64,000 nt of DNA from Venturia oleaginea (Eukaryota; Ascomycota; Dothideomycetes; Venturiales; Venturiaceae): positions 682,001 to 746,000 of the forward strand of contig JABMLP010000023.1 in NCBI GenBank assembly GCA_013176395.1. Direction: 5' to 3'. How positions within the stretch are numbered: the stretch's first letter is position 1; each line of letters starts with the position of its first letter. Below the pieces are notes generated by a model. It saw only the letters and a list, made by a program, of their open reading frames with translations, was not told the origin of the DNA and did no database searches. This document shows, piece after piece, positions 44,051 to 55,391 of the stretch. A program made the translations under genes and the position numbers.

Positions 44051-47000
44051 ATGGCTCCGCGAATGCGGTCTCCCTCAGTTGATTCTTATAGGAGACCTGA
44101 TCGTAGACAAAGTAGAGGTCGTGACAGACGTCGCTCCCCAAGTCGTCGTCCGCAGCGAGACCGATCTCCCGTTCCCATCTCTCGTTCTGACAGAGCCAAC
44201 TTCGCAAACTCATCTCGTCGCCCCAACCACAGCACTACCCGCAACGACAGTCGGGATCGATCTCGTCGCCGCAGTCCCGAAAGGTCGCGCAGTACCTCAT
44301 CGCGACGCATCCCTCGGACAGACGTGTATCGTCCAGAGGCACCAGTGGCGAGTCGACGCCGTGCCAATTCGAGGTCGTCTGTGAAGCGTCGTCGCAACTC
44401 AACTCCATCCCCTCCCCGACAACAGCCAAAGCGACACAGGCGCCAAGGCAGTGCCAACACTGACATCTCCCGTTCTTCCACAAAAAGGTACCTCCACTGT
44501 ACATCATCTTTATTGACATGCTGCAATGGGAGCTAAACGAAAATACAGAGACGACCGTCCCATCAGACGGCCCAGCCCCGATACCTACATTCCTCGTCCT
44601 CGTTCACGCTCCCGTGATACCTTTCATCGCAGACCAAACCGCGATCGCAGTCTTTCACGCGACTCAAAACGTCCTCGGCCTGACTCTCCTCGTCGAAACT
44701 TTAATATACAAAACGATCGTAAACCACGGGAACTCCTCGATCCCGCACGTCGTCGACGGGCTACACCCGAGAAGGACTCTCGAGCAGACGATAGAATTTT
44801 CAGGGACAACGACCGCAGACTGTCAGAATCGAGAGACTCCCGTCGCCGATCTCCAGACTTCAGACGTCCCAGATCTCCACCACCAAAGCGCTCTTCATTG
44901 ATCTCTTGGAGAGACCAGGACGATCGGAGGCGATCTTGTAGCCCTCGTCGACGCTCACCAAGGCCTGTTGCCCTCAGACCTAAACACATTCGTGAAGAGG
45001 AGGACAGACAGCGAGACAAAGAATTTCGTGGTCGTCGTCAGTCATCACGGTCGCCTGCAGGAGAGAGAGGTAGACAGCCAGTACCACGAGACAGAGGGGA
45101 CAAACAGCGAGGCCATTCTCCCAACATCGAACGCAGACAACAACGTGACGCATCAAGAGGGCGACGCAATCGCACCTCACGCTCGAATACGCCAAATTCA
45201 GACCGAGGTCGAGACCAAGACAAGATGAGCTGGAGAGGATATGACAATCGTGGGGCACCACCGGGGCGAGGAGGCTGGCAACAACACGATCCTCGTTACT
45301 CTCACTCTCCGCCGTACCCCGGCTATCATGCCGGAAGCCCACAACCGCCTGGGTTTTCACCTCCACCGTTTGCAGCCAACACTGGCCAACCCAATCGAGA
45401 GTACTTCAATCACCAACAAGGTCCTTCATTCAACCACCATGGTGCAGCCCCATATCACCACGGCTCCCCTGCACACCAACAAAATGGTACTTACCCACCT
45501 AGAGGAGGCTTTCGAGGAGCTGCAGCTCCTTTTAACCAGCGATTTGCGCCTGTAGTTGCAGCACAAGCCGCTGCTGGACCACATGTGCGCAATCTTTCTT
45601 GGACACCCAAAACTGGAACAAGAGGTGGACATGCTCCCACGGTACATGGAGCTACCCAACAGGCGCAAGCTGAAAGTGCGACACCCACAGGCGATGCCCC
45701 AAATAATTTTAACGGGATTGATAATCCTTTCCGCCCAGCGTCTAAAGACTTGCGAGTTGACGATGAAGCAGGCAAAACGGGAAAGAGTCAGTTTCAAGCC
45801 CAATCTCCTGCGGACAAAAACACGGAGCCAAAACAGCCCAAGAGTCCGCAAATCCGATTTGGCTTGCCAAAGACGAGCGTCGTCGCAACCCCTGTGGCCA
45901 AACCTAATGCCTTCGTGGTGAAGCAAAATCCTTTGGCCACATCAAAAAATGCCACTCCAAGCAACGAACGATCTTTATCTCGCAGAGAACCTGATTCCCG
46001 GCGGGAGGAACCACCTCGAAGTAAAGGTCTACGGTCAGCATTCAAAAAATCAGACAGACATAGATATAGTGATCGTGGAAGATTGGATGACCACATTCGT
46101 TGGTCTCCGCTCCCCTCTTCCCTGGGGGCTAAAGATCTACACCAAAAGCTTTTTCGCCTTCACGATACCATGCTTTCTCATGGCCACTCGCTCAAAGAAC
46201 TACATCAGAACGCGCTGAAGCCCGGTTCCGAACCAGTTGAAGAGGACGATCCCACTGGCCTTTCCGATGCGCTAGCCAACAAGGCGCTCTTGGAGGAAGA
46301 AGCATACCGGGAGTATCCAGACAAGCGACCACATGGCGCATTACCACTACTGGAGAAGGGTGAGACACTGGAGGACACATTTAAGAAAGACGTCGTGGCT
46401 ATCAAATACAAAACTCGCAGACCTCGGAAGGTCTTACCCGTAGAACATCGCACTTCGAACGTATATTACCGGAAACCTGGCAACGAATCGGTCGTTGGGT
46501 TTGGTACCTACGGCAAAGTTTTCAAGGCAAAGCATATCTACAATGGCCAAGATGTTGCACTGAAACGACTACGGATGGAGGCAGAAAAGGATGGTTTCCC
46601 GATCACAGCTATGCGAGAGATGAAGATATTGAAGCATCTCGAGCAGAGACAAGCGGATGGCGTCATCCGATTGCTGGAAGTGATGTACGAGGTCAATTTG
46701 GCTGGCAGCGTTGGGTGTTTCATGGCATTCGAATACATGCCTCACGATCTTACTGGACTGCTAAATCATCCCACATTCACTCTTAGCGAAGCCCAGAGGA
46801 AAGACTTGAGTTTCCAGATGCTTGATGCCCTTGGATTTATGCACAAGCAAGGTGTCCTTCATCGCGACATCAAAGCCGCGAATATCCTCGTCTCCCACCA
46901 CGGACAAATTAAACTGGCTGATTTTGGTCTCGCCAGATTGTATGACATGGATCGACAATTGCACTATACCAATCGTGTCGTCACCATCTGGTATCGAGCA

Positions 47001-47636
47001 CCGGAGCTATTGTATGGCATGACAGAGTACGGTCCTCCTATTGATGTGTGGGCAGCCGCCTGTGTCATTGTGGAAATTTTCACCAAGCACGCGATATTTC
47101 CTGGTAGCGGGCGAGAACTTAATCAGCTGCTCAAAGTCTGGGAAGTGATGGGTTTCCCAACCGTTGAAGAGTGGCCTGCTGTTTCGAAGACCGAATGGTA
47201 TTTCATGATGCGACCGAAAGAGGAATTTAAGAATGTCTTCAAGGAAAAGTATGAGCATCGGACATCTGCTGAGCTGTTCAAGCTGTTAACAGAAATGCTA
47301 CGATATGACCCGGACAAGCGTCCCACATGCGAAGACTGCCTCAAGCACCCATTCTTCACCACGGAGGAGCCTTCACCAGCAAGAGTCACCGAATTAGTCA
47401 ATCTCGGAGATTGGCATGAGCTGGAATCGAAGCGCGCCCGCAAATTGAGGGAGGCGGATGAGAAGCAAAAGAAAGAGTTGGAGAACGATTTGCTCATGGG
47501 GCCTCCGAGTTGCGGACAATTGGTGAAAGAGTCGAGGAAGGATAAGGATTATAAGAGGGACAGGCTTGCGAAGATGGAGAAGAGAGGGGCTGAATTCTCG
47601 CCAAATGATGGAGATGCTAAGAGGATCAAAGCTTGA
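44051..47636 (+). CDS. CTK1: Ctk1/CDK12-type CTD kinase
   Basis: Two exons (44051-44487, 44549-47636) give 1174 residues. The 61-base intron ends GCTAAACGAAAATACAG and restores frame exactly. The first 270 residues are extremely Arg/Ser-rich (RS and RD repeats); then come a Gly/His/Gln/Pro-rich region (280-420) and a basic linker. The kinase domain runs from about 785 to 1085: Gly loop GFGTYGKV 796-803, AMREMKIL as the PSTAIRE-equivalent helix after FPIT, catalytic HRDIKAANIL 917-926, DFGLA from 937, activation loop VVTIWYRAPE. This is the catalytic subunit of CTDK-I, which phosphorylates Ser2 of the Pol II CTD with a cyclin K-type partner in the nucleus. The RS domain resembles metazoan CDK12, suggesting a splicing link. 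Confidence 0.93.
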
Positions 47637-48637
47637 AATCACAAGGTGACGAGGACAATTGCTTGGAGAATCGCATGCAGCATGACAGGGCTCCTTTCAG
47701 ATTGCTCACCCTTTTCCGCATGAGAACAGCGCATAAACTTGAGTTTGGTCGCGTTCGGCTGTTGAGGGTCAGGTTGATGAATGACAGTCTCTATGAACGA
47801 TACTTTTACCACGGCGGGGATGACGGAGAATTGGAGGAGTTTTGGAACACAAGCCTGTCGTTGGGATGCTTCCGGGGACGATGTAAGAGATACACCCATG
47901 TAGAGATAGATATGAAGTTGGGACTTTTACCGACCTTCTTCAGGACAATGAAGAGAGCAAGTTGGAATGTCAACCGGATGCAGAAGTAATCAGTAATTGC
48001 TAATCGCCATTGGAACTCTGGACAGTTCTCTGTAACTGCGTGGTGAACGTGTGGGCCAACTCTTTTTGAGGAGAAATGGAACACTTGTGGTATACATGAA
48101 AGCAGAATGATGACCTACCTCCTAATTGGCATGAGCTATTTGTGGCGAGAGAAAGGGCGAGAGGCTGTCCGTGTTGTTCCTGGGTCGCCGTCAAGGACGG
48201 AGAGCTGTTCTCGAACTGTGCGGTACGTGATGGCTCTCATCCTCGCGTCACCGGGATCGGTCCCGCTGTCGGTTCTACACATGAAAACGTGGGCATAGAA
48301 CTCCCCGGCTCCAGACTCGTCCTCGCCGCAATTTCCGGGAAATTCGTTTTGATCAGGAGCACGTTGCACATGCCATTTGGCTATTATCACAAAGAGGTTG
48401 AATGCTTCCAACTACGGCCTTGGTTTGTTGAACTGGCTTGTGCCTCGCACTCGGATAAGCTTCGTATTCGTATATTAGTAAGGTGGACGGGAATAATAAT
48501 TAGGTGAATCAGATCTGGATGATTAAGATAATCTATACGAAGCCTCGGATCAATTCTCTACTTTTGGATATTACTAGTCTCTGGTTCGCTTACTATCCCA
48601 GATGGTACGACTACGAGGCCTATCCGAGTACGAGGCA
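47637..48637. other. Intergenic, no gene seen
   Basis: About 1 kb downstream of the Ctk1 gene, between it and a decayed minus-strand gene. Overlapping short frames only. The AT-rich piece around 48480-48620 shows nothing specific. Confidence 0.45.
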
Positions 48638-50390
48638 CTAGCCAGCTGAACGAGTTGAGGCGGTATTGAGATGCGATTGTTGTCCCAGGTTTTCGAATAC
48701 GTAGTAATATGGGCTTTGTGAGATCGGGATGCAAGCCCCCGCTATCTTCCTTCTTCGGACTAAAATCAACTTGCTCTCCGGGAAGTGGCGGAAGTCAGAA
48801 GCAACAGCAAGCTCCAAAAAATTCACAAGGTCGCATATATCAATTTTCAAGTCCTTTCTGTGGCGGAGGAAGAGGTAGTAGAGCATGTAGCAGTTCATCA
48901 GAAAGACGATGATGAGTACGATGACGTAGAGGTGTTGGTACTACTCTTCTCCTCCAGACGTGTAGAGTGTCGCTGCAAGAATTGCCGGGAAAGAGTGCGA
49001 GAATTCTGACCGAGATGCTGACCTCTGCAACAATATGTTAGAAACTAATCCTTCGGTAGCCCCGAAATCTAGCCAACTTACCGAGGATATATCGAAAGGC
49101 GACTCTTGCGCCGCCCATGACAAGAGAGGGCAACAAGAATGCAGCCAGGCTTTCTGCTATACTGGGCCGATCAGATGGCAAGATCTCATCTGTGAGGATC
49201 AACTTCGTCAAATAGTTCATATTATCAGCAGCGCCACCTAGCTCCCCATTGTTCAGACCGACCGAGGTAGCGGCAAGTGTCCCAATTGCAACATACTCAG
49301 GCCTCACTGTGTCCTTTGCAGATATGTTGGGCTTGGCATATGACATACTGTCATTCGGATCCTCACACCGGGTTGTCAGGAGGCTTGAGTTGCCTACTAC
49401 ACTAAGCCCGGTAGAACAGTCTGCAAGCAAACCTGCTTACATAGGACATAGGGAATATATGTTGTTAGAATTTGTCTCCAGCTGATTCGATTCTGGTGCA
49501 CTGAGCAGATAGAAAGAAATTCTTCCCAATGAATTATAATGGAGGGAGCCAATTGTCCCATTAAGATTCTAAGCCCAATTAGCGTCCCTCACGAGTGACC
49601 AAGAATCACGCCTTGCCGTTTGCTTTTCCTTAAACGATAGAATACTGTTGCTAATTTAGCATGATGTTGTCGAGTATCTTGCGGCACCTACTTGGGCGTT
49701 TGTTTTCACCTGTCCAGTGGAATATGTCATCAACATCAGTTTCAACCGCGTTGCACCGTGACCAATTGAAGTCCGCGACGTATTTATAATCGGTCTGATT
49801 TAGAGGTATATTCAAAGCATTGGAAGGCAAAATTCCACCGACTTGGTCCTCGTAGACAGGCCCTGTGAGGTCAGATCTTTTGAAATTGGTGCAGAGGACG
49901 TTAATGTAAGGACTTGGGATTGTCAGGCTGGACACATTTCTGCAGTGGCAGCCTTGGCCGCATCAATAATTCCGCAGCTCCATGCGGGGCGTCGTACTGT
50001 ATGGAATATTCCGGTGGTACAATGGAGCAGATGACCTAGCCTCAGTGCATCGATCTAAACAAGCATCCCATTTCCGGCGAGTTGGGATCCAAACTAGCGT
50101 AAAGCTTTCGCACTCTTATGCGTAGCATTGTCCGGACTCGGCCAATATTGCGCTTGGATGCTCAACATGTATCAAGGTTCGGCGGTACGGTGTGGATTAT
50201 CCGCTTCGAACCAGCGTCGCGGAAGATAAGTATGCGTCGATCGAGAGCGCTTTGTCGATGGCCTGCAGATGGAGATGTGATGAAGTTGTTGAGGATGAGA
50301 TAGACTAGGAGAGCCGAGCGGGACTCTCTGGCAGTCGTATGTGACATGGGGACCAAACAGGATAAATTTAGTTCTCGACCTATCCATGCC
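48638..50390 (-). pseudogene. Decayed multi-exon membrane-protein gene
   Basis: Pieces of protein-like sequence follow each other on the minus strand but in shifting frames with stops. In order: AIDKALSIDAYLSSATLVRSG then a stop then STPYRRTLIHVEHPSAIL (about 50290-50150); SSLTIPSPYINVLCTNF and NALNIPLNQTDYKYVADFNW (49935-49651); SLGRISFYLLSAPES; a piece ending LLPSLVMGGARVAFRYILG (49430-49090) with a good donor GTAAGT and acceptor TTGCAG; and a hydrophobic run YVIVLIIVFLMNCYMLYYLF near 48890. The ancestor was probably a polytopic or large single-pass membrane protein with a Cys-containing outer domain. Exact limits are uncertain and no family was named. Confidence 0.5.
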
Positions 50391-50626
50391 TATAGTAAAA
50401 GTGGGAAAGGTATGTGGACGTGCTGTGGCAAGTGTTTGTGTGGGAAAGCGAGATCGTATTCCACAGAAAGACTCTTAAAGCCGTCTGGCCCGAGATCAAA
50501 TTCATACAGTCCAAGATTTGAGGCTAATTCATCAGTGACGATCCGTAGCTTCATATTCTCTAATCCTCATCTTTAGTTCTCTTCACGGACTACCGACTTG
50601 CTATCTTTGTCAGCCTTTCCATTAAG

Positions 50627-51848
50627 CACAGGGTTCCTCAAATCTGACTGCGCAGGGCGCTCGGACCCACCATCACATCTCAATTTCCACGTATACACCA
50701 ACATATCGTTCAATTTACCACCACCATGGCGCCTAGAACACCCAAAAGAAAGACTGCAAGGCGAGAGTATGATACCACGAAGAGAATGCGATTTTTTCAG
50801 GCCTGGGATTGCAAGAATGAGGCTGACGGCGTCGGTACAATCGCATACCTCCCTGAAATCAATATACCAACTTCTACCGCACGTAGTTGGCTTAAACTAT
50901 GAGAACTTATTGGTGATGCAGCATTCAGATCACAGAGAAAGAGCAGTTGCATCATAGGGCGGCCTACCAAAGTATCTGCTTCAGATCTTACCCGCCTTAC
51001 GAACCAAGATGACTTCTGGAGTTGGATTTGGTTCACAGATGAAGCCCATTTTCAGTCAAAAGAACTCGCCAATGCACCTGAATATGAGCTACGCTTTCCA
51101 GGGCAAGAGAGAGGTGTCAATGAGGAGCTGCAAGGCGTTTTGGATGTTACTATTCACGTCGCCGGCGGCATCTCGTACAACAAGAAAGGAAACCTCATAT
51201 TCTACAAGGATCCGGCTGAGCCATCAGAGAAGGTCCGTAGGCAAGTCAAGCAGCCTAAACAACTCAAATACGAGCTGGATTCAGTGTACCAAGCCCGGCT
51301 GAAGGTCTGGCAAGACCCTAAGGCAAAGGAGGACGAAACACCAAAAGGAAACTGCATGAGACAAGTTTTCTACGCCAAAAAGATACTGCCGCAACACATT
51401 GAAGCTATTCAGGCCTTGGAGAAGCGTCACCAGCGCAAATACTGGCTTCAAGAGGATGGTGATCCTTCTCACGGAATCAAGTCACCTAACAGTGACCCTG
51501 CAGTCATAAAAAGAGAAGCAGACCTTCTATTACTTATTCACCCTCCTCAATCATGTGATCTCAATCCCATTGAGTCTTGTTGGAACATCATTAAGTCCAG
51601 ATTAGCTGGCAAGAGGTGGTCGTCGGTGGCTCATTTCAAGGCTGAAATCCAGGCAGAATGGGACAAGATAACGCTCACAATGATACGGAAAAGGATCAGA
51701 GAGATGCCAGAGAGATGTAAGATGATTCAGCAAAAACCAGAGATCCATTGCAAGTCAAACGTGTGGTAAATAGCATAATACATTCAAGTTCAAAAGATGG
51801 GATGGTGGGTCCGAGCGCCCTGCGCAGTCAGATTTGAGGAACCCTGTG
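50627..51848 (+). mobile_element. Tc1/mariner-like transposon with about 54-base terminal inverted repeats
   Basis: Ends begin CACAGGGTTCCTCAAATC and the inverted repeat extends about 54 bases with a single mismatch. Total length is 1222 bases. Directly outside both ends is AAG (50624-50626, 51849-51851). TA, the usual Tc1 duplication, is not symmetric here, so the insertion footprint is ambiguous. One transposase remnant fills the element. The near-perfect ends contrast with the damaged coding part. Confidence 0.85.
50726..51769 (+). pseudogene. Tc1-like DDE transposase, internally deleted
   Basis: One frame runs from ATG 50726 (MAPRTPKRKTARREYDTTK) to the stop at 51769 but is broken by TGA near 50900 (after ARSWLKL). 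The N-terminal HTH region with GRPTKVSASDLTRL passes straight into WSWIWFTDEAHF, which carries the first catalytic Asp, so about 60 residues usual between these blocks seem to be missing. The second Asp is in QEDGDPSHG and the Glu in SCDLNPIESCW, separated by 38 residues in my count rather than the 34 of classic Tc1. The C-terminus (ERCKMIQQKP) looks complete. Non-functional as read. Confidence 0.8.
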
Positions 51849-51983
51849 AAGCTACTCATATACATCATTGATCGCATTAAGATGCCTGCTCGAGAATTAT
51901 TCACCTCCAGCTAAAAGCCACATGAAGTTCCAGAGCTGGCGTGCTGCATGTCTCTTTGCTTCCTTCCACTGGCAATGCAGGGT

Positions 51984-53620
51984 TTATCTCGTGGGCAGTG
52001 TAACCTTGGCCTTGGATTTGGCATCTGCCTTTGTCTTGTCCACAACCTCTGGCAATTCCGCGGTGAAAGGCAAATAAGCTGGGTTGCCCGGAATGTACCT
52101 GCGAAGAACTTCTGGGACTGAAAATCCCAATCCGTCCTCGGTTTGATAGTTCTCCATGATACCACAGAGTGTTCGTTCAGTGGCGCAAAGAGTCTAAATT
52201 TGTTAGCAATGTACTGCATGATCCTTCGAGAGTCTCAACTTACTGCGTTCAGCGCGTGCACGTAAGTTTTACGCTCATCGACTGGGTCTGCCTTTGCTCC
52301 TTTCTTCTTGTCCACAGTGATCTTTTGTCCATATCTCACCTCCAGTTCCCGAGTTTGGTAATCCGTGCAATTCGAGCAGCTTACAAGTTCCTTGTACTCC
52401 TTCTGGTACGGAAACCAGGCCTCCAGATCGTACTTCTTAGCCGCCGCATCGTTAAGGGCTGCCGAAACAATGCTGACTACTCGATATGGCAGACCAAGAG
52501 ACTTGTAAAACTCCTCCGAGGTCGCGATCATATCCTCGAGATGTTGTACGCTGTCCTCGGGCTTGCAGTATATGAATTGTTCAACCTTTTCGAACTGGTG
52601 AACACGGAACGTGCCCCAGGCATCTCGTCCGTGACCTCCTGCTTCTTTTCGGAAACATGTAGAATACCCGGCGTATTTGATTGGGACTTGATCCTTGTTG
52701 AGCCATTCGGAGGAGTGTGCGCACGAGAGAGGCTGCTCGCTGGTTGCGATTAGATATTTGTCCGTGTCTGGGTTTCCTTCGCCCTCGGAGACCTTGTATA
52801 GTTCCTCGTCGAATTGAGAGAGTTGAGCAGTTTTGGCCATCTGGTCGCGATTTAGGAAGAATGGAGGTTGGTTTGGAGTGTATCCTGGAGGCAAGTTAGC
52901 GACCAATCCTCACTTCCAACGAAAGTTCGTACCCTTATTGAATAGAAACTCGAGACCATAGTTGATAAGCGCTTGGTTCCTGGTTTTGAAATGAGAAATC
53001 GTCCATGCAGAGTGCCGGAACCTCCTAGGGGTAACACGTACAGGAAGACACCATATCCAGTAAGACAGTAGCCACGATGTCCAATGAGCTTCACGCCTCT
53101 TACAGGATCGTAAGCCTGTAGTCTCAGCATCACCTCATGATGCGAGAGCTTTACTTCTGTCTTCGTCTTCTCTTCGCCCCATGTGCGCTCGGTCCTGTTG
53201 TCGTCCTCTGTTTTGCTGACTGGGACCGTGTCATCGACATAGTTTCCGACTGTCTTCGCTAACGTCCGCAAAGCCACCTCTTTTTCCACAGCCGCTTTCT
53301 CTAGATCCGCCTTCTCCTTTTCAAGATCTGCCTTTTTCTGCAGCAGCTCCGTGGCATCTCCCTTGGCCTTCTTGATCTCTCCAATGGCTTTTTGGTTGGC
53401 GTTGATTGCGCTGCCATGCTGCGTTACAACGTATCGGGCTGAGAAAGTGTTAGTTGTCAATTGGAGAGGTTGTGTAGGGGAGGTAACCTTTGCGCTGTTC
53501 CTCGAACAACTCGATGACTTGGTCAACAATCTCCTCAGGCTTGCCCCTTCGTCGCTGGGATTCCTTGATTTTGTCCGGGTTGCCGCCGCGGGCGACAATG
53601 AAGTCGTTGATGTCCAACAT
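51984..53620 (-). CDS. SES1: Seryl-tRNA synthetase, cytosolic
   Basis: Five exons (53620-53488, 53438-53042, 52979-52933, 52884-52244, 52193-51984) give 475 residues, the normal size, with every phase matching. It charges tRNA-Ser. [20 protein letters not shown] starts the tRNA-binding arm, and a long coiled coil (about 65-125, rich in Lys, Glu, Ala) follows. The class II core has [27 protein letters not shown], motif 2 [38 protein letters not shown] and motif 3 in [14 protein letters not shown]. The C-tail is Lys-rich. A mobile insertion lies about 135 bases upstream of the start and may affect its promoter. Confidence 0.96.
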
Positions 53621-53771
53621 TGTTGTTTGCGCGTGTTTGTTGTTGTTGTGCCCTCAATTTGGTGGGGTTTTTTGGGCTGGAAACTGGACTCGGATGACTC
53701 ACTCAGGTCCTTCCCCGTGACAAGGCTGAGTGAAAATATCTACCAATGGTTGATATCATCCAACTCAATCA

Positions 53772-55374
53772 AAAACAGCACACACAGCGAGAACTCAATT
53801 TTTGGAATTTACAGAAGTATCATCTAAGGATCATCAAAACACCTCTGCCAGTGGCCGCTCCGGCCTCTAGAGGCCATCGCGCGTCCCTCAGCGTCGATGA
53901 GATATCTCTAGAGTCGCCGTCGCGGCCACGGCAGAGCAAGCAGACGAATACATGAGCAAGCTACACGAACGATGCGTCCACCAAAGACAACAGCAACCAT
54001 CTAGTCACTATCTCCCGGCTAGTCCATCACCCCAGATGACACTGCAACGCTCCGAGTCGACGAGTCACTGCTAGAACGGCAATACCTTCAACACAACTCA
54101 AACACCAGACGCCCGGTGCGCAACAATCGGCACCACACACCACTGCAACGACTAGACAACCTCTCCCAACGTCTTGGCAAACCGTCCTGCTACAAGCTGT
54201 TGCCCAGAGCCTTGAGCCTCTCCCCAAACTGTTGCCTCCCAGTTATGGCATTGGCAAGAGTAGGTGCGCGACACAGTAAGTAGTAAGGACGCATAGAAGG
54301 AGCCTATTGGCGGCAAATCCCCTCCCTGTAAGCTAGCAGACGTAGCCTTGAGCCTCTCCCCAGACTGTTGCGTCCCAGTTATGGCATTGGCAAGAGTAGG
54401 TGCGCGATATAGCAAGCAGGGAGAGCGACTAGCAGCAGATAGGCTCCGACTATAAGACGACAGGTCTACAACACAATCGGTGCGACACGATACGGCAGCT
54501 GCTAGAGAACCTCATCTACTATCGTCTCCGCAAACCGTCCTGCTGCAAGCTGATGTCCAGAGCCTTGAGCCTCTCCCCAAACTGTTGCGTCCCAGTTATG
54601 GCATTGGCAAGAGTAGGTGCGCAACACAGTAAGCAGTAAGGACGTATAGAAGGAGCTTATTGGCGGCAAATCCCCTCCCTACAAGCCAGCAGACGTAGCC
54701 TTGAGCCTCTCCCCAGACTGTTGCGTCCCAGTTATGGCATTGGCAAGAGTAGGAGCGCGATATAGCAAGTAGGGAGAGCGACTAGCAGCAGATAGGCTCC
54801 GACTATAAGACGGCAGGTCTATAGCACGATCGGCGCCATACAATACGGCAGCTACCAGACAGCCTCGTCCACGGGCATACCCGGAGTATCACACCCAAGC
54901 AGCGAAATCACGACTACGATGGTTACTATTGTCTCCAGCATCACACAACCAAATACACCGCCGCATAGGAATCTGGTGCAAGGCAACTTTCACAAGCAGA
55001 AACATACTTAGGGAACCCATTGGCCTTGAGGGATAAGGCGAAACAGATAGACAAGCTGAGCATTAGAGGGAGACTGTAGGTAGAAGGATAGCGAAACACG
55101 AGGCATTGCCTCTTGAGTCTACATAGCACAGATATACTAGCAGAATAACCAGTATCTACAAGAGCCAGCGGGCATTTGGAGATACTGGTTAAGGGAAAAG
55201 AGGGAGGACGGAGGGGACAGCTGGTCTTGTTTCAGTGAACGGGGCGAAGTGGGGCGCGGTGGATTATATAATCTATCACGTGTCGGCTGTCTGATGAAGT
55301 CCTCCTAACCGGACATAGCTGCGTGATTAAGCGGCTGCAACCGAGTAGGATAAAATCAATCAATCAATCAATCA
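53772..55374 (+). mobile_element. Retroposon-like insertion (non-LTR/SINE type) with 17-base target duplication
   Basis: ATCATCCAACTCAATCA occurs at 53755-53771 and again at 55375-55391, an exact 17-base direct repeat flanking 1.6 kb of unrelated sequence. The right end of the insert is a short tandem tail (AATC)6 just before the second repeat. A long, variable target duplication together with a simple-repeat 3' tail is the signature of target-primed reverse transcription, so the insert is read 5' to 3' on the plus strand. No reverse transcriptase frame was found, so it is either a heavily 5'-truncated LINE or a non-autonomous retroposon. It sits just upstream of SerRS. Confidence 0.7.
54206..54850. 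repeat. Higher-order tandem repeat, 353-base unit
   Basis: Starting at AGAGCCTTGAGCCTCTCCCC, one 353-base unit (54206-54558) is followed by a second from 54559 that is nearly complete. Each unit itself contains two copies, about 136 bases apart, of a roughly 70-base block with CCAGTTATGGCATTGGCAAG. Blocks at the same position in the two units match better than neighbouring blocks within a unit, so the large unit duplicated as a whole. It lies inside the retroposon-like insertion. Confidence 0.8.
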
Positions 55375-55377
55375 ATC
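55354..55377 (+). repeat. (AATC)6 simple repeat
   Basis: Six perfect AATC units at the 3' end of the insertion. The last unit overlaps the first bases of the flanking duplication, as expected if the tail primed on the target. Confidence 0.85.
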
Positions 55378-55391
55378 ATCCAACTCAATCA

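Noticed and set aside
55285..55325. CTGATGA followed by a GTCC/GGAC hairpin, resembling a hammerhead ribozyme core, near the 3' end of the insertion.
   Set aside because: The essential GAAA after the stem is replaced by ATAG and no convincing outer stems are formed, so catalysis is unlikely; could only be a decayed relic.
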